Source of the DNA: Candidatus Caccousia avicola
Lineage (GTDB): Bacteria > Bacillota > Clostridia > Oscillospirales > Acutalibacteraceae
DNA length: 52,235 nucleotides
Direction of reading: 5' to 3'
Assembly (NCBI GenBank): GCA_018712435.1
Contig: DVGZ01000013.1
Location: 1 to 52,235 of the forward strand
How positions within the stretch are numbered: position 1 is the first letter of the stretch; every line of letters begins with the position of its first letter. Of the stretch, positions 42,042-50,047 are shown piece by piece. Position numbers and translations under genes: made by a program. Under the pieces are notes generated by a model. The model was not told where the DNA came from. It saw only the letters and a list, made by a program, of their open reading frames with translations, and ran no database searches.

Positions 42042-42536
42042 TTACTCCCAGAGAACGATCTCCCCGGTCTCCCGCGTGCGCGGGATGTCAATCATCCGCT
42101 GGTTTGTGCTGCCCCGAAAACGGAGCGTGAGATCGCGCTCCGCAAGCAGGAACGGGCCGTCAATGAGAACGTCGATCTCCCCGAGCAGCGCGTCCACCGC
42201 CGGATCCTGCTTTTCGCAAAGCTGTTCATAGGTATAGCCGGTGTAGCAGAACACGTCCCCGCCGTGCGCGTGCACCAGATGCGCCAGCTGGGCCAGCGGC
42301 GCGGGCTGGCAGAACGGCTCGCCGCCCGAAAGCGTCACGCCCCGCAGAAGCGGATTCTCACAGTACGCGGCGAACAGCTCCTCCACCGTCGTGTCGTGCC
42401 CGCCTTCAAAATCGTGCGTGTGCGGATTGTGGCAGCCCGGGCAATGGTGCGGGCAGCCCTGCACAAAAACGGTCAGACGAAGGCCGGGCCCGTCGACGAT
42501 GGAGTCTCCGACAGTCCCGGCAATTCTCAGCTTCAT
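42042..42536 (-). CDS. nrdG: Anaerobic ribonucleotide reductase activating protein NrdG
   Basis: This 164-aa radical-SAM activase installs the glycyl radical on NrdD. The cluster-binding cysteines are C28, C32 and C35 in GCPHHCPGC, the CX3CX2C spacing of the family, with VTLSGGEPF as the SAM-binding GGE motif. The ATG at 42536 follows GAGG. It lies 11 bp after the separate glycyl-radical peptide gene that should be its substrate, and ends the locus. Confidence 0.95.
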   Translation of the reverse strand: MKLRIAGTVGDSIVDGPGLRLTVFVQGCPHHCPGCHNPHTHDFEGGHDTTVEELFAAYCENPLLRGVTLSGGEPFCQPAPLAQLAHLVHAHGGDVFCYTGYTYEQLCEKQDPAVDALLGEIDVLIDGPFLLAERDLTLRFRGSTNQRMIDIPRTRETGEIVLWE

Positions 42537-42547
42537 TTGGCTTTTCC

Positions 42548-42709
42548 TCACATGCCGTGCTTGACGCGGTCGCTTTCCTCGGCACGCTTGGCATTGTTGA
42601 AACGGTCGAGCGTTCCCACCAGATAACCGGTGATGCGGCGGATGCGGTCAAAGCCGACGCCCTCACCCACCATATTGTTTTTGCTCGAAATCGTTACCTT
42701 CTGTGTCAT
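42548..42709 (-). CDS. Separate glycyl-radical domain of class III ribonucleotide reductase
   Basis: This 53-aa protein contains RRITGYLVGTLDRFNNAKRA and then DRVKHG. It aligns with the last segment of ordinary NrdD (RRVCGYLG, FNAGK, RVKHL), so G28 is the predicted radical glycine. The large NrdD next door ends without this segment, so the two should form one enzyme. The ATG at 42709 has GAAGGGAG upstream; an in-frame ATG at 42742 with GAGG is an alternative giving 64 aa. It lies 57 bp after nrdD and 11 bp before nrdG. The frame is clean on both sides, so this is not a simple frameshift. Confidence 0.85.
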   Translation of the reverse strand: MTQKVTISSKNNMVGEGVGFDRIRRITGYLVGTLDRFNNAKRAEESDRVKHGM

Positions 42710-42766
42710 CCTTTTGTTCTCCCTTCTCTTTCCTCTTGGCATGGTTCCTCGGATGGAACTCTTTTC

Positions 42767-45058
42767 TTATTCCAGGCCGACAAAACGCGGCATGGACGGA
42801 TATTTCTTTCTCAGCTCGCGCAGCTTTTCCACGCTCACACCCTCGCCCTCGCGGCGGCCGCAGCGCGGGCACACATCGTCAATCACGCCGGTGTAGCCGC
42901 ACACGGGATCGCGGTCCACGGGATGGTTCACACTGCCGTAGCCGACGCCGCATTTCTGCATCCAGCGGATAACGCTCTCGAACGCTTCCAGATTGCGGCA
43001 CACGTCGCCGTCCAGCTCGACATAGCTGATATGGCCCGCGTTCGTCAGCGCGTGATACGGCGCTTCCAGCTCGATTTTCTGGAACGCGCTGATCGGATAA
43101 TACACCGGCACATGGAACGAGTTCGTGTAATAGTCGCGGTCCGTCACGCCGGGGATCTTCCCGTACTTCTTCTGGTCGATGCGCAGGAAGCGGCCGGAAA
43201 GGCCCTCCGCGGGCGTGGCCAGCAGCGTGAAGTTCAGTCCCGTCTGACGGCTCTCCTCGTCCATGCGCTCCCGCATGTGACCGATGATCTCCAGTCCCAG
43301 CTTCTGGCTCTCCGCGCTCTCGCCGTGGTGCTTGCCTGTCAGGGACACCAGCGTTTCCGCCAGGCCGATGAAGCCGACGCTCAGCGTGCCGTGGCGCAGC
43401 ACCTCGCCCACGCTGTCATCCGGGCCGAGCTTGTCGGAATCAATCCACACGCCCTGTCCCATGAGGAACGGATAATTGTAGACCTTCTTCCCGCACTGGA
43501 TATGGAAGCGGTGCAGAAGCTGGCGGATCACCAGATCGATCCGCGCGTCAAGCGTCTTGTAAAACTTCTGAATGTCGCCCTTCGCTTCAATCGCGATACG
43601 CGGCAGGTTGATGCTCGTAAAGCTCAGGTTTCCGCGTCCGCAGGTCACTTCGCGCTCCGGGTCATGGACGTTACCCATCACGCGGGTGCGGCAGCCCATG
43701 TAGGCCACCTCCGTGTTGTAATCGCCGGGCTTGTAATATTGCAGGTTAAACGGCGCGTCCAGAAAACTGAAATTCGGGAACAGCCGCTTGGCGGACGTGC
43801 GGATCGCCAGCCGGAACAGATCGTAGTTCGGATCGCCGGGGTTGAAATTCACGCCCTCCTTGATCTTGAAGATCTGCACGGGGAAGATCGGCGTCTCGCC
43901 GTCTCCCAGACCGTCCTCCGTGGCAAGCAGCAGGTTGCGGATCACCATCCGCGCCTCCGGCGAGGTGTCGGTGCCGTAGTTAATGGAGGAGAACGGCACC
44001 TGCGCGCCCGCGCGGGAATTCATGGTGTTCAGGTTGTGCACCAGCGCCTCCATGGCCTGGAACGTCGCGTCGTTTGTGTCCGCTTCGGCGGTGCGCATAG
44101 CGTATTCATGCGCCTGGCGGGCCTCCTCTTCGGGGATCGGCTCAAAGCCGTTGTCCCGCTGGTGCGCGGGCATCCAGGCCGTGAGGGCCTCGCCGAAGCC
44201 GTCTCCGTTCTCCAGATCGGGTTTCACCTCGATGCTCTCCCGCGCGGCATTGGCCAGCGCTTTCGCATCCTCCCGGCGCATCCCGTGGGAAACTTCAAAA
44301 TACTGCCCGAGCGCCTTGAAATACGACTTGCGGAACGTCTTGCGCACGCCCGGAGCCATGGCGTAGTCGAAATTCGGCACGCTCTGGCCGCCGTGCATCT
44401 CGTTCTGATTGGCCTGAATCGCAATGCAGGCCAGCGCCGCATAGCTGCGGATATCCTTCGGCTCACGCAGGAAGCCGTGCCCGGTGCAGAAGCCGTCCGA
44501 GAACAGGCGGATCAGATCAATCTGGCAGCACGTCTCCGTGAGCATGTAAAAATCCTCGTCGTGGATATGGATATCGCCGTTGATGTGCGCGGCCGCGATA
44601 TCCTTCGGCAGGACATGGTTGTTGATAAAATACTTGCTTCCCTCGGAGCCGTATTTGAGCATCGTTCCCATCGCCGTATCGGCGTCGATGTTCGCGTTCT
44701 CCCGCTTGATGTCCGCGTCCTTCGCGTCCCGGAAGGTCAGCTCCTTGTAAATATCCATCAGCGTGCTTTCGGCCTCGCGGATCTTGGCGTGCTCGGCACG
44801 ATACAGGATATAGGCCTTCGCCGTGCGGGCAAAGCCGTAAGCAATCAGCTGCTCCTCCACACAATCCTGCACCTGCTCCACGGTGGGCACGTTTCCGCCC
44901 TCCACATGCTCCGTCACCTTTTTGGTCAGGATTTCCTCCATCTGCGGAGTCATGGTTTCCTCTCCGACCGCCTGGTTTGCTTTATGGATGGCGCTGCGGA
45001 TTTTACCCGCGTCAAACTTGACAATCACGCCGTTGCGCTTTTTGATTTGATTCGGCAT
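42767..45058 (-). CDS. nrdD: Class III ribonucleotide reductase large chain NrdD lacking the glycyl-radical end
   Basis: This 763-aa protein reduces ribonucleoside triphosphates under anaerobiosis. Residues about 4-92 are an ATP-cone, the allosteric activity site. The barrel follows, with GCRTRV carrying a catalytic cysteine. Near the end, D717, C720, C730 and C733 form the zinc site, with Asp in place of the usual first cysteine. After it there are only about 30 residues and no RVCGYLG radical loop; that loop is on the next gene. The ATG at 45058 has AAGGGAAGGA upstream. Transcription starts at 45146-45174 under apparent NrdR-type control. Confidence 0.95.
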   Translation of the reverse strand: MPNQIKKRNGVIVKFDAGKIRSAIHKANQAVGEETMTPQMEEILTKKVTEHVEGGNVPTVEQVQDCVEEQLIAYGFARTAKAYILYRAEHAKIREAESTLMDIYKELTFRDAKDADIKRENANIDADTAMGTMLKYGSEGSKYFINNHVLPKDIAAAHINGDIHIHDEDFYMLTETCCQIDLIRLFSDGFCTGHGFLREPKDIRSYAALACIAIQANQNEMHGGQSVPNFDYAMAPGVRKTFRKSYFKALGQYFEVSHGMRREDAKALANAARESIEVKPDLENGDGFGEALTAWMPAHQRDNGFEPIPEEEARQAHEYAMRTAEADTNDATFQAMEALVHNLNTMNSRAGAQVPFSSINYGTDTSPEARMVIRNLLLATEDGLGDGETPIFPVQIFKIKEGVNFNPGDPNYDLFRLAIRTSAKRLFPNFSFLDAPFNLQYYKPGDYNTEVAYMGCRTRVMGNVHDPEREVTCGRGNLSFTSINLPRIAIEAKGDIQKFYKTLDARIDLVIRQLLHRFHIQCGKKVYNYPFLMGQGVWIDSDKLGPDDSVGEVLRHGTLSVGFIGLAETLVSLTGKHHGESAESQKLGLEIIGHMRERMDEESRQTGLNFTLLATPAEGLSGRFLRIDQKKYGKIPGVTDRDYYTNSFHVPVYYPISAFQKIELEAPYHALTNAGHISYVELDGDVCRNLEAFESVIRWMQKCGVGYGSVNHPVDRDPVCGYTGVIDDVCPRCGRREGEGVSVEKLRELRKKYPSMPRFVGLE

Positions 45059-45145
45059 CTCTTTGTGATTCCTTCCCTTTCCGCCGCAGCCTGCACGGTG
45101 TGCCCGGCGGATTTCTTCCCGGTTCCCTTGGAACAACTGCATCTG

Positions 45146-45174
45146 ATTGTACAACATCTAGTTGTCCGTGTCAA
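45146..45174 (-). promoter_or_regulatory. Promoter of the nrdD operon
   Basis: On the minus strand a perfect TTGACA (45169-45174) and TACAAT (45146-45151) are 17 bp apart. The spacer is almost filled by a palindromic box (45152-45164). This and the terminator at 45313-45348 account for the 314-bp gap. Confidence 0.85.
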
Positions 45175-45203
45175 TGCCGGAAAAGAAACGCAACAAGATG
45201 TTG
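45152..45203. promoter_or_regulatory. Paired palindromic boxes, probable NrdR sites
   Basis: CAACATCTAGTTG (45152-45164) lies between -35 and -10, and CAACAAGATGTTG (45191-45203) lies upstream of -35. They share the CAACATCT core and are 39 bp apart centre to centre. Paired boxes in RNR promoters are the pattern for the repressor NrdR; the exact match to its consensus is partial. Confidence 0.65.
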
Positions 45204-45312
45204 AAAACCAGTGGAAAACATGCCGTATGCCGCTTCCAGGCTCAAAAAATTTTCCACCGAAGGGGAAAAGGCAGAGGAAAAAGGAAATTTTTGACAGCAA
45301 AAAATTTTTTGA

Positions 45313-45348
45313 CAAAAAAGTATGCCGCGAAACACCGTTCGCGGCATA
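45313..45348 (-). terminator. Terminator after the CmpB-like gene
   Basis: An 11-bp perfect stem (45321-45331 with 45338-45348) is followed on the minus strand by CTTTTTTG. It lies 25 bp past the stop of the CmpB-like gene. Confidence 0.9.
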
Positions 45349-45372
45349 TAGATTGCATTCGATTTTTTCCCT

Positions 45373-46071
45373 TTATATGACCCGGTTTCCGTTCTCGTCC
45401 GTCACCACCATCATATTGGGGTAGACGCGGCTGAGATAGTCGTTCGGGTACGCCTGATCCAGAAACACCTCGAGCTGGTTGGTCGCGGGCTTCCCGTGCA
45501 CACGGGCCGTCCAGCGCGCAACCGCGAGGCCGGATATCGCCATATTGAAAATCATCAGAACCAGCAGCACCCACGTCAGCGGGATTCCCACCCGGCGGGG
45601 AATGCGCTCGATCCAGTCGGACATGCGAGGATAGAAGTCCTTCACCCACAGCAGGCCGAGAATGCCCCAGAAAAAGGCAAACATCAGGTTGGTGCGCCCC
45701 TGCAAATTGAACGGCGTCTCGCTGTACTCCCAGGAGACCGTGCCGAAGGCCATTTCCTGCACCCAGCTGCACACATACTCCACCGCGCCGCCGAGGACCA
45801 TACTGCCGAGGAAAATCCACAGGTCGCGCTTTTGGGAAAGCCAGTGCAGGCCAAGCGTGAGCACCACGGCCCCGAAGCCGTACACCGGGTTAAACGGGCC
45901 GTAAATTACGCCGCTTCTGTTTTCGATGTAAAATTTCGTGATCAGGCACCAGAAGGTTTCCACCACCACGCCAATGATACATCCCAGGAAAAAGACCCAA
46001 AAGATTTTATAGAACCCCAGTCCGGGGGCAAAAGGGTACACCGGCTTGCGGCGATGAATGGTTTCCGTCAT
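45373..46071 (-). CDS. CmpB-like putative ABC-transporter membrane protein (PF06541 type)
   Basis: This 232-aa membrane protein matches the putative ABC-transporter type IV family. Key phrases are GCIIGVVVETFWCL, GPFNPVYGFGAV, AVEYVCSWVQEMAFG and FNLQGRTNLMFAFFWGILGL. It has five to six membrane helices; the C-terminal 60 residues are polar. The name is historical; no ATPase lies beside it and the function is unknown. The ATG at 46071 follows GGGAGGAAG. It is preceded by an extended -10 promoter and a terminator-like hairpin in the leader. Confidence 0.82.
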   Translation of the reverse strand: MTETIHRRKPVYPFAPGLGFYKIFWVFFLGCIIGVVVETFWCLITKFYIENRSGVIYGPFNPVYGFGAVVLTLGLHWLSQKRDLWIFLGSMVLGGAVEYVCSWVQEMAFGTVSWEYSETPFNLQGRTNLMFAFFWGILGLLWVKDFYPRMSDWIERIPRRVGIPLTWVLLVLMIFNMAISGLAVARWTARVHGKPATNQLEVFLDQAYPNDYLSRVYPNMMVVTDENGNRVI

Positions 46072-46086
46072 GCCAATCTTCCTCCC

Positions 46087-46108
46087 AAAAAATCCCTCCG
46101 GGGAGGGA
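46087..46108 (-). terminator. Terminator-like hairpin in the leader of the CmpB-like gene
   Basis: On the minus strand TCCCTC-CCCG-GAGGGA is followed at once by TTTTTT. It lies between the extended -10 element (46144-46152) and the ribosome binding site, so it could attenuate the gene. Confidence 0.5.
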
Positions 46109-46143
46109 GTGCTGGCCTTCCTGCAATAGCGGGCCGCGCCGAT

Positions 46144-46152
46144 ATTATAGCA
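46144..46152 (-). promoter_or_regulatory. Extended -10 promoter of the CmpB-like gene
   Basis: On the minus strand TG-C-TATAAT is a complete extended -10. No convincing -35 is visible. Confidence 0.6.
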
Positions 46153-46237
46153 TGAAACGGGCAGAAAAAACAGAACTATCTCGAATTTTCCACAAAAAAG
46201 AGGGAAACGGGGGAAAACCAAGTCCCCTAAGGACGGC

Positions 46238-46271
46238 AAAAAGCCCCTCCCGACATTCTGCCGGTGGGGCC
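46238..46271 (-). terminator. Terminator after rsgI
   Basis: On the minus strand GGCCCC pairs with GGGGC(T), with an inner CCG/CGG pair, followed by CTTTTTG. Confidence 0.65.
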
Positions 46272-46320
46272 TTCCGCTTTCATTCAGAGAGTTTGTTATA
46301 TATGGAAATAGAGCTTATCA

Positions 46321-47730
46321 TCAATCCATTTGCTCCCACCAGGGGAGGGAAACGTTCGGATCCGGAGCCGGAGGCATCGGATAGCCGTATGATTTCGACG
46401 AGGAACGTTTCGAAGAGCTGGCCTCCGAGGAAGCTGTCTGCTCCGGCTTCGTGCCCGAAGAGGAGCCTCCGCTTTCCACGGGCGCTTCATGGGACGGAGA
46501 ACTGGAAGCGCTGCCGGACGTTCCGCCCGCCGCGCCGCTTGTACCACCGCTTGTGGTACCGCCTGCGGCCGTATCTCCGCCGCCGGCGCTTTCCTTCCCG
46601 CTCTCATGGCTTCCCGAAGCGGTGGTGCCGCCGGTTCCCGAATCGCCGGAAGGCGCGGGAATTTCTTCCCCTCCGTCCTCCGCCGAAGCTGCGGGAGTCT
46701 GCGTATCATCCCCGGCTCCGGAACCGGAAGCCGTACCGCCGCCCTGCGCCGTGGATGCGGGATCCTTGCGCGACGGACGCGGAGGAGTCGGACGATATTC
46801 AATCGGGGTTCCACCGGAGGAAACCAGTTCCTCTGCGGAGGAAGCCCACCCGGGATCCACTTTGCCGGAATCCTGCCATTTCGATTCTCCGGAATCCTGG
46901 CCGGACGGCAAGGTTTCTCCGGAGGATGCGCCGCCGGACTGCGAGCCGTCTCCCTCGCCGGAAGCCGGTGCGCTGCCTGTCTCGCCGGACGAAGCCGGAT
47001 CCTGACTCTGCGGCGTCTGGGAAGCCGTCTCTTTCATAATATCTTTCACGGGCTTTTCCAGCCACTCCTGTACATCAATGGAATCGGGATCCGAAGCGGT
47101 ATCGCGGAGCTGCTCCACCAGCGTCAGCTTGCCGGGCGACACGCCCAGCTGGCGCGCCTGCTCGATCTGATCCTCGCCGACGGTCATGGCCGCCACCACG
47201 ACCTCTTTTGCGCTTTCCTGCGTGGCCCGCAGCGCCGTCTCGCGGACATTCTCCGCAATGCGCTCGGCTTCCTGATGATCGCGGCAGGAAGCGGCAATCA
47301 CCATGCCGCCGGGATCGTCCCCGTCGAAATATCCGTCCTGCGCAATCTGGCGGACGGTGATGGTGATCGCATCCTCGATGCTGCGGTTATTCAGCCTGCC
47401 GACCTCCTCCAAAAGCTCGGTGCCGTCGCCGTTGACCGCTTCCACGGAGAGAACGACATTTAACCGGTTGAGCGTATATTGCAGAGAGGGGTTGACGTCC
47501 AGGCTGACGATAGAATAGGGGGACACATAGGTGTGAATCCCCGCTCCGATAATCAGAAAAACGGCAGCCGCGCAGGCGGCCAGTACGGCAAGCTGACGCG
47601 AAAGAACAACCCTGCGCACATGAATTGTCTGCCCAATCGCGTAGGCACGGTTTTTCACTTTAAAAACGCTGCCGTCGCGTCCCAGGGCCGCCGCGGTATC
47701 CCCGCGGATTTCGACAATGACTGCTTTCAT
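46321..47730 (-). CDS. rsgI: RsgI-type transmembrane anti-sigma factor with Ser/Gly-rich ectodomain
   Basis: This 469-aa protein has an RsgI N-terminal anti-sigma domain (about 1-42), one membrane helix (about 46-66) and a juxtamembrane domain beginning SLDVNPSLQY. In RsgI proteins this DVNPS motif self-cleaves between Asn and Pro, here N80-P81. Residues about 235-469 are a low-complexity Ser/Gly/Thr/Pro tail with no carbohydrate-binding module, unlike the sensors of cellulolytic clostridia. The tail ends in an aromatic patch (SLPWWEQMD). Its start overlaps the sigI stop by 4 bp. What it senses is unknown. Confidence 0.88.
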   Translation of the reverse strand: MKAVIVEIRGDTAAALGRDGSVFKVKNRAYAIGQTIHVRRVVLSRQLAVLAACAAAVFLIIGAGIHTYVSPYSIVSLDVNPSLQYTLNRLNVVLSVEAVNGDGTELLEEVGRLNNRSIEDAITITVRQIAQDGYFDGDDPGGMVIAASCRDHQEAERIAENVRETALRATQESAKEVVVAAMTVGEDQIEQARQLGVSPGKLTLVEQLRDTASDPDSIDVQEWLEKPVKDIMKETASQTPQSQDPASSGETGSAPASGEGDGSQSGGASSGETLPSGQDSGESKWQDSGKVDPGWASSAEELVSSGGTPIEYRPTPPRPSRKDPASTAQGGGTASGSGAGDDTQTPAASAEDGGEEIPAPSGDSGTGGTTASGSHESGKESAGGGDTAAGGTTSGGTSGAAGGTSGSASSSPSHEAPVESGGSSSGTKPEQTASSEASSSKRSSSKSYGYPMPPAPDPNVSLPWWEQMD

Positions 47731-48497
47731 GAACGGGGCTCCTTTCGGATAAAGCGCATGTATTCGGAAAGTCCCGGATACTCGCCCGATAAAATAATCG
47801 CCGCCGCAATGATATATTTTCGATGTCGATCGAGAACCTTGCGCGGCACCCCCGAGCGTTCCTCCAGCGCCTTCATCGGCAGCTGGCCCGTTTGCAGGAG
47901 CGCTTCCCGCAAAAGGGGCGTATCCAGCAGAGTATTTACGGCTTTGGCGCAGCTCTCCTTCGTTCTGCCTGCCCGCGGCGAGCAGGAAGCCAGATCAAAA
48001 AAGGAAAAGCCAAACCCGGAAAACTCCTGATTTGCCGCCTCGATCTCCTCTTTCAGGCTGTAATCCTCCGTGCGGGCCGTCTGCTTGGCGACCGCGAGCC
48101 GGAGCGAAAGACCTTCCTCCTCCTCGGAGGAGTCGGCTTCAAAGACCGATGGATCGACGGAAAGTTCGGCGCTCCTCGACTGATTCTTTCGGAAATGATC
48201 CGTCAGGCGGCGCCGGATGACGACGGCGGCAAAGCCTTGCAGGCTTCCCTTTTCCGGCTCATGGTCCTGCACCGCCTCGGCAAACGCCTGCAAGGCGACG
48301 GACCACTCGTCATCCTCCTTCGTCACATACCGCCGCGAGACCGCGGAGGCTGTCCTCAGGATGAAAGATTCGTTTTCCCGGACAAGCCGTTCCAGTTCCT
48401 CCTCCGAATGCCTGAGGACGCCCCCTGCTTCTGCGGAAGCTCCGTTTTGTTGTTCCTTCCCGTGTCCATGGAAAATAGATCGTTGCATTATTTTCAT
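47727..48497 (-). CDS. sigI: RNA polymerase sigma factor SigI
   Basis: This 256-aa protein is a SigI-type alternative sigma factor. The sigma-2 region (about 40-110) contains DDEWSVALQAFAEAVQ and GFAAVVIRRRLTDHFRK, and a SigI C-terminal DNA-binding domain ends DRHRKYIIAAAIILSGEYPGL. Its partner rsgI overlaps it by 4 bp, so the two are co-translated, as in Bacillus and Clostridium where SigI responds to heat or polysaccharide. I chose the ATG at 48497 (AAAAGAG upstream); ATG at 48488 is possible. A longer frame from 48608 passes through a strong hairpin (48559-48596) and is less likely. Confidence 0.9.
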   Translation of the reverse strand: MKIMQRSIFHGHGKEQQNGASAEAGGVLRHSEEELERLVRENESFILRTASAVSRRYVTKEDDEWSVALQAFAEAVQDHEPEKGSLQGFAAVVIRRRLTDHFRKNQSRSAELSVDPSVFEADSSEEEEGLSLRLAVAKQTARTEDYSLKEEIEAANQEFSGFGFSFFDLASCSPRAGRTKESCAKAVNTLLDTPLLREALLQTGQLPMKALEERSGVPRKVLDRHRKYIIAAAIILSGEYPGLSEYMRFIRKEPRS

Positions 48498-48558
48498 TCG
48501 CAATCTCTTTTCTGAATTTTGGGGTCGGATCAAAAAAATTTTAAAAATACCGGATTTT

Positions 48559-48596
48559 TTCCGCCGCGCTTCCTGCCAGTCCAGGAAGCGGCGGAA
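48559..48596 (-). promoter_or_regulatory. Hairpin between the 5'-nucleotidase-like gene and sigI
   Basis: CCGCGCTTCCTG pairs with CAGGAAGCGGCGG around a short loop. In the minus direction T-runs come only 15 nt later, so it is a weak terminator of the upstream gene or a structured sigI leader. Confidence 0.4.
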
Positions 48597-48676
48597 CATC
48601 TCCCTCATGGTAACACGCTGAAAAGCTTTGAAATGTTACAGTCTTACAAATTTTTTCAAAGGATATTCGCTTATTC

Positions 48677-49891
48677 TCAGCGGCCCTGCCCCCGCCGCGA
48701 GAGAAGAACGAACACCGCCACAAGCACCACGACCGCCGCCGCAAGCAGAACGGGGAACATTTCCCAGGTCCCCTGCTCCGTTTGCACGGGCTGCTCGGGC
48801 GGCAAAGCGGACTCCTCCGCCTGCGAGGAAACCGCCGCGCCGGACGAAACCGCCGGGGAGACGGCCTGCGGCCGCACCGCAGAGGAAGCGGGCCGCGAGG
48901 AAACGGCGGGGACCGAGGACTCCGACAGCACGCTCTGCCGCTTCTCAATCAGGGCAATCTGCTCCGCAACGCCCGCGTCCTCCTCGATCTCCGCCGCCTG
49001 CCCGGCGGAGATCAGCTCCTCGCACGACGTGGAGAGATTCACCGGGCGGCCCGTTTCCCGGTCGGCCTCGAGCGTCAGCACGCCCACATTTTCGAGATAG
49101 CAGCCGGTCTGCACGCACAGAGCCTGTCCCTGCCCGTTTTTCCAGCTCACCATGCGGTTTTCCACCGTATGGCTGCGCCCGTCAATCAGCACGTCAATGC
49201 CCTCCGTCTCGGAGACCAGGCGTTCGCTGGTCCACGTCGAGGCAGAGGAATCCCCCATATGCGCCAGGACAATGAGGATCGTGCAGCCCTCCTTGCGCAG
49301 GCGGTCAATCTCCTGCTGCACGCAGGCGGCGGGATCGGCCAAAATCAGGCTCTGCCCGTCCTTCGTGTCAAGCTGCTCCAGCAGATCCGGGCTGGTCACG
49401 CCGATCAGGCCGATGCGTACTCCCTGTACCGTCAGCCCCACGGAGGGCGTGAACACGGGCTGCGCGGTCGTACCGTCCAGCAGATTACAGCTCAGCACCG
49501 GCGTGCCGCTGTCCGTCTCCAGCCCGCGCAGATGCGCCGTGCCGTAGCTCAGATCCGAAAGCCCCGGCGTCATGGCGGTGCAGCCGATCGTTTTGAACAG
49601 CTCCGCGATGCTCGCCCCCTGCTCCACCGTGGCAAACGAAAGCCCGTGGAAGGCGTCTCCCGCGTCCAGGATCAGGTCGGCGCGCTGGCCGTCTCCCGCT
49701 GCAATCGTCTGAAGCTTCGCGTATCCGACGCATGTTTCTCCCGCGGCATACCGGCCATGCGAATCGTTTGTGTGCACAATGCGGATCGAGACCGTTTCCC
49801 CTTCGTCCGCAAAGACGGCGGGCGGCATGCCGACGGCGGTAAGCACCAGCGCCAGGCAGAACGCCAGCGCGAGCTTCCGATAGTTCTTCAT
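48677..49891 (-). CDS. Surface-anchored 5'-nucleotidase-like metallophosphatase, degenerate active site
   Basis: This 404-aa protein has a signal peptide (about 1-29), a metallophosphatase domain (about 33-300) and a C-terminal membrane helix (about 378-398) with a basic end. It lacks the C-terminal 5'-nucleotidase substrate domain of UshA. D43 and H45 (HTNDSHG), D79 (DAGD) and H211 (LAHMGD) remain. The GNHE motif is GLSD (110-113), losing the metal-bridging Asn and catalytic His, and the first His of the last motif is R239 (DGRSHT). It is probably inactive or has altered chemistry, perhaps a ligand-binding surface protein. The ATG follows AAAGGAG. Confidence 0.82.
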   Translation of the reverse strand: MKNYRKLALAFCLALVLTAVGMPPAVFADEGETVSIRIVHTNDSHGRYAAGETCVGYAKLQTIAAGDGQRADLILDAGDAFHGLSFATVEQGASIAELFKTIGCTAMTPGLSDLSYGTAHLRGLETDSGTPVLSCNLLDGTTAQPVFTPSVGLTVQGVRIGLIGVTSPDLLEQLDTKDGQSLILADPAACVQQEIDRLRKEGCTILIVLAHMGDSSASTWTSERLVSETEGIDVLIDGRSHTVENRMVSWKNGQGQALCVQTGCYLENVGVLTLEADRETGRPVNLSTSCEELISAGQAAEIEEDAGVAEQIALIEKRQSVLSESSVPAVSSRPASSAVRPQAVSPAVSSGAAVSSQAEESALPPEQPVQTEQGTWEMFPVLLAAAVVVLVAVFVLLSRRGQGR

Positions 49892-49930
49892 GGCTTCTCC
49901 TTTCCCTCACAACGCAAATCCAGCCGGGAC

Positions 49931-49968
49931 AAAAAAGAGGATGCTCCCCAAAAGCTGGGAGCATCCTC
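49931..49968 (-). terminator. Terminator of the chemoreceptor gene
   Basis: GAGGATGCTCCC pairs perfectly with GGGAGCATCCTC (12 bp, 8-nt loop), followed on the minus strand by TTTTTTG. Confidence 0.9.
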
Positions 49969-50047
49969 CTGAAACGGCCGGAAGTGACAAGCAATCCATC
50001 TGTGGGATATCCCAACGCCAGGACGCCTGATCGCATGCGGCGTCCGC

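Noticed and set aside
45280-45320. Two plus-strand TTGACA hexamers in tandem.
   Set aside because: No -10 element lies 16-18 bp downstream and no plus-strand gene follows. They are part of the A/T flanks of a minus-strand terminator.
42557-45424. 955-codon plus-strand frame opposite nrdD.
   Set aside because: It is entirely antisense to a certain gene, shows no domain, and runs through the nrd promoter.
46451-47005. Low-complexity Ser/Pro-rich plus-strand frame opposite rsgI.
   Set aside because: It is the antisense of the repetitive Ser/Gly tail of RsgI, whose composition keeps several frames open.
48490-48535. CCCCAAAA and CGAA upstream of sigI as a SigI-type autoregulated promoter.
   Set aside because: The -10-like element would lie 4 nt before the ATG, so the RNA would start at or inside the gene. 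I also cannot confirm the consensus from memory.
48498-48608. A 37-residue N-terminal extension of SigI.
   Set aside because: It would be encoded across a strong hairpin and has no ribosome binding site; the residues do not resemble SigI.
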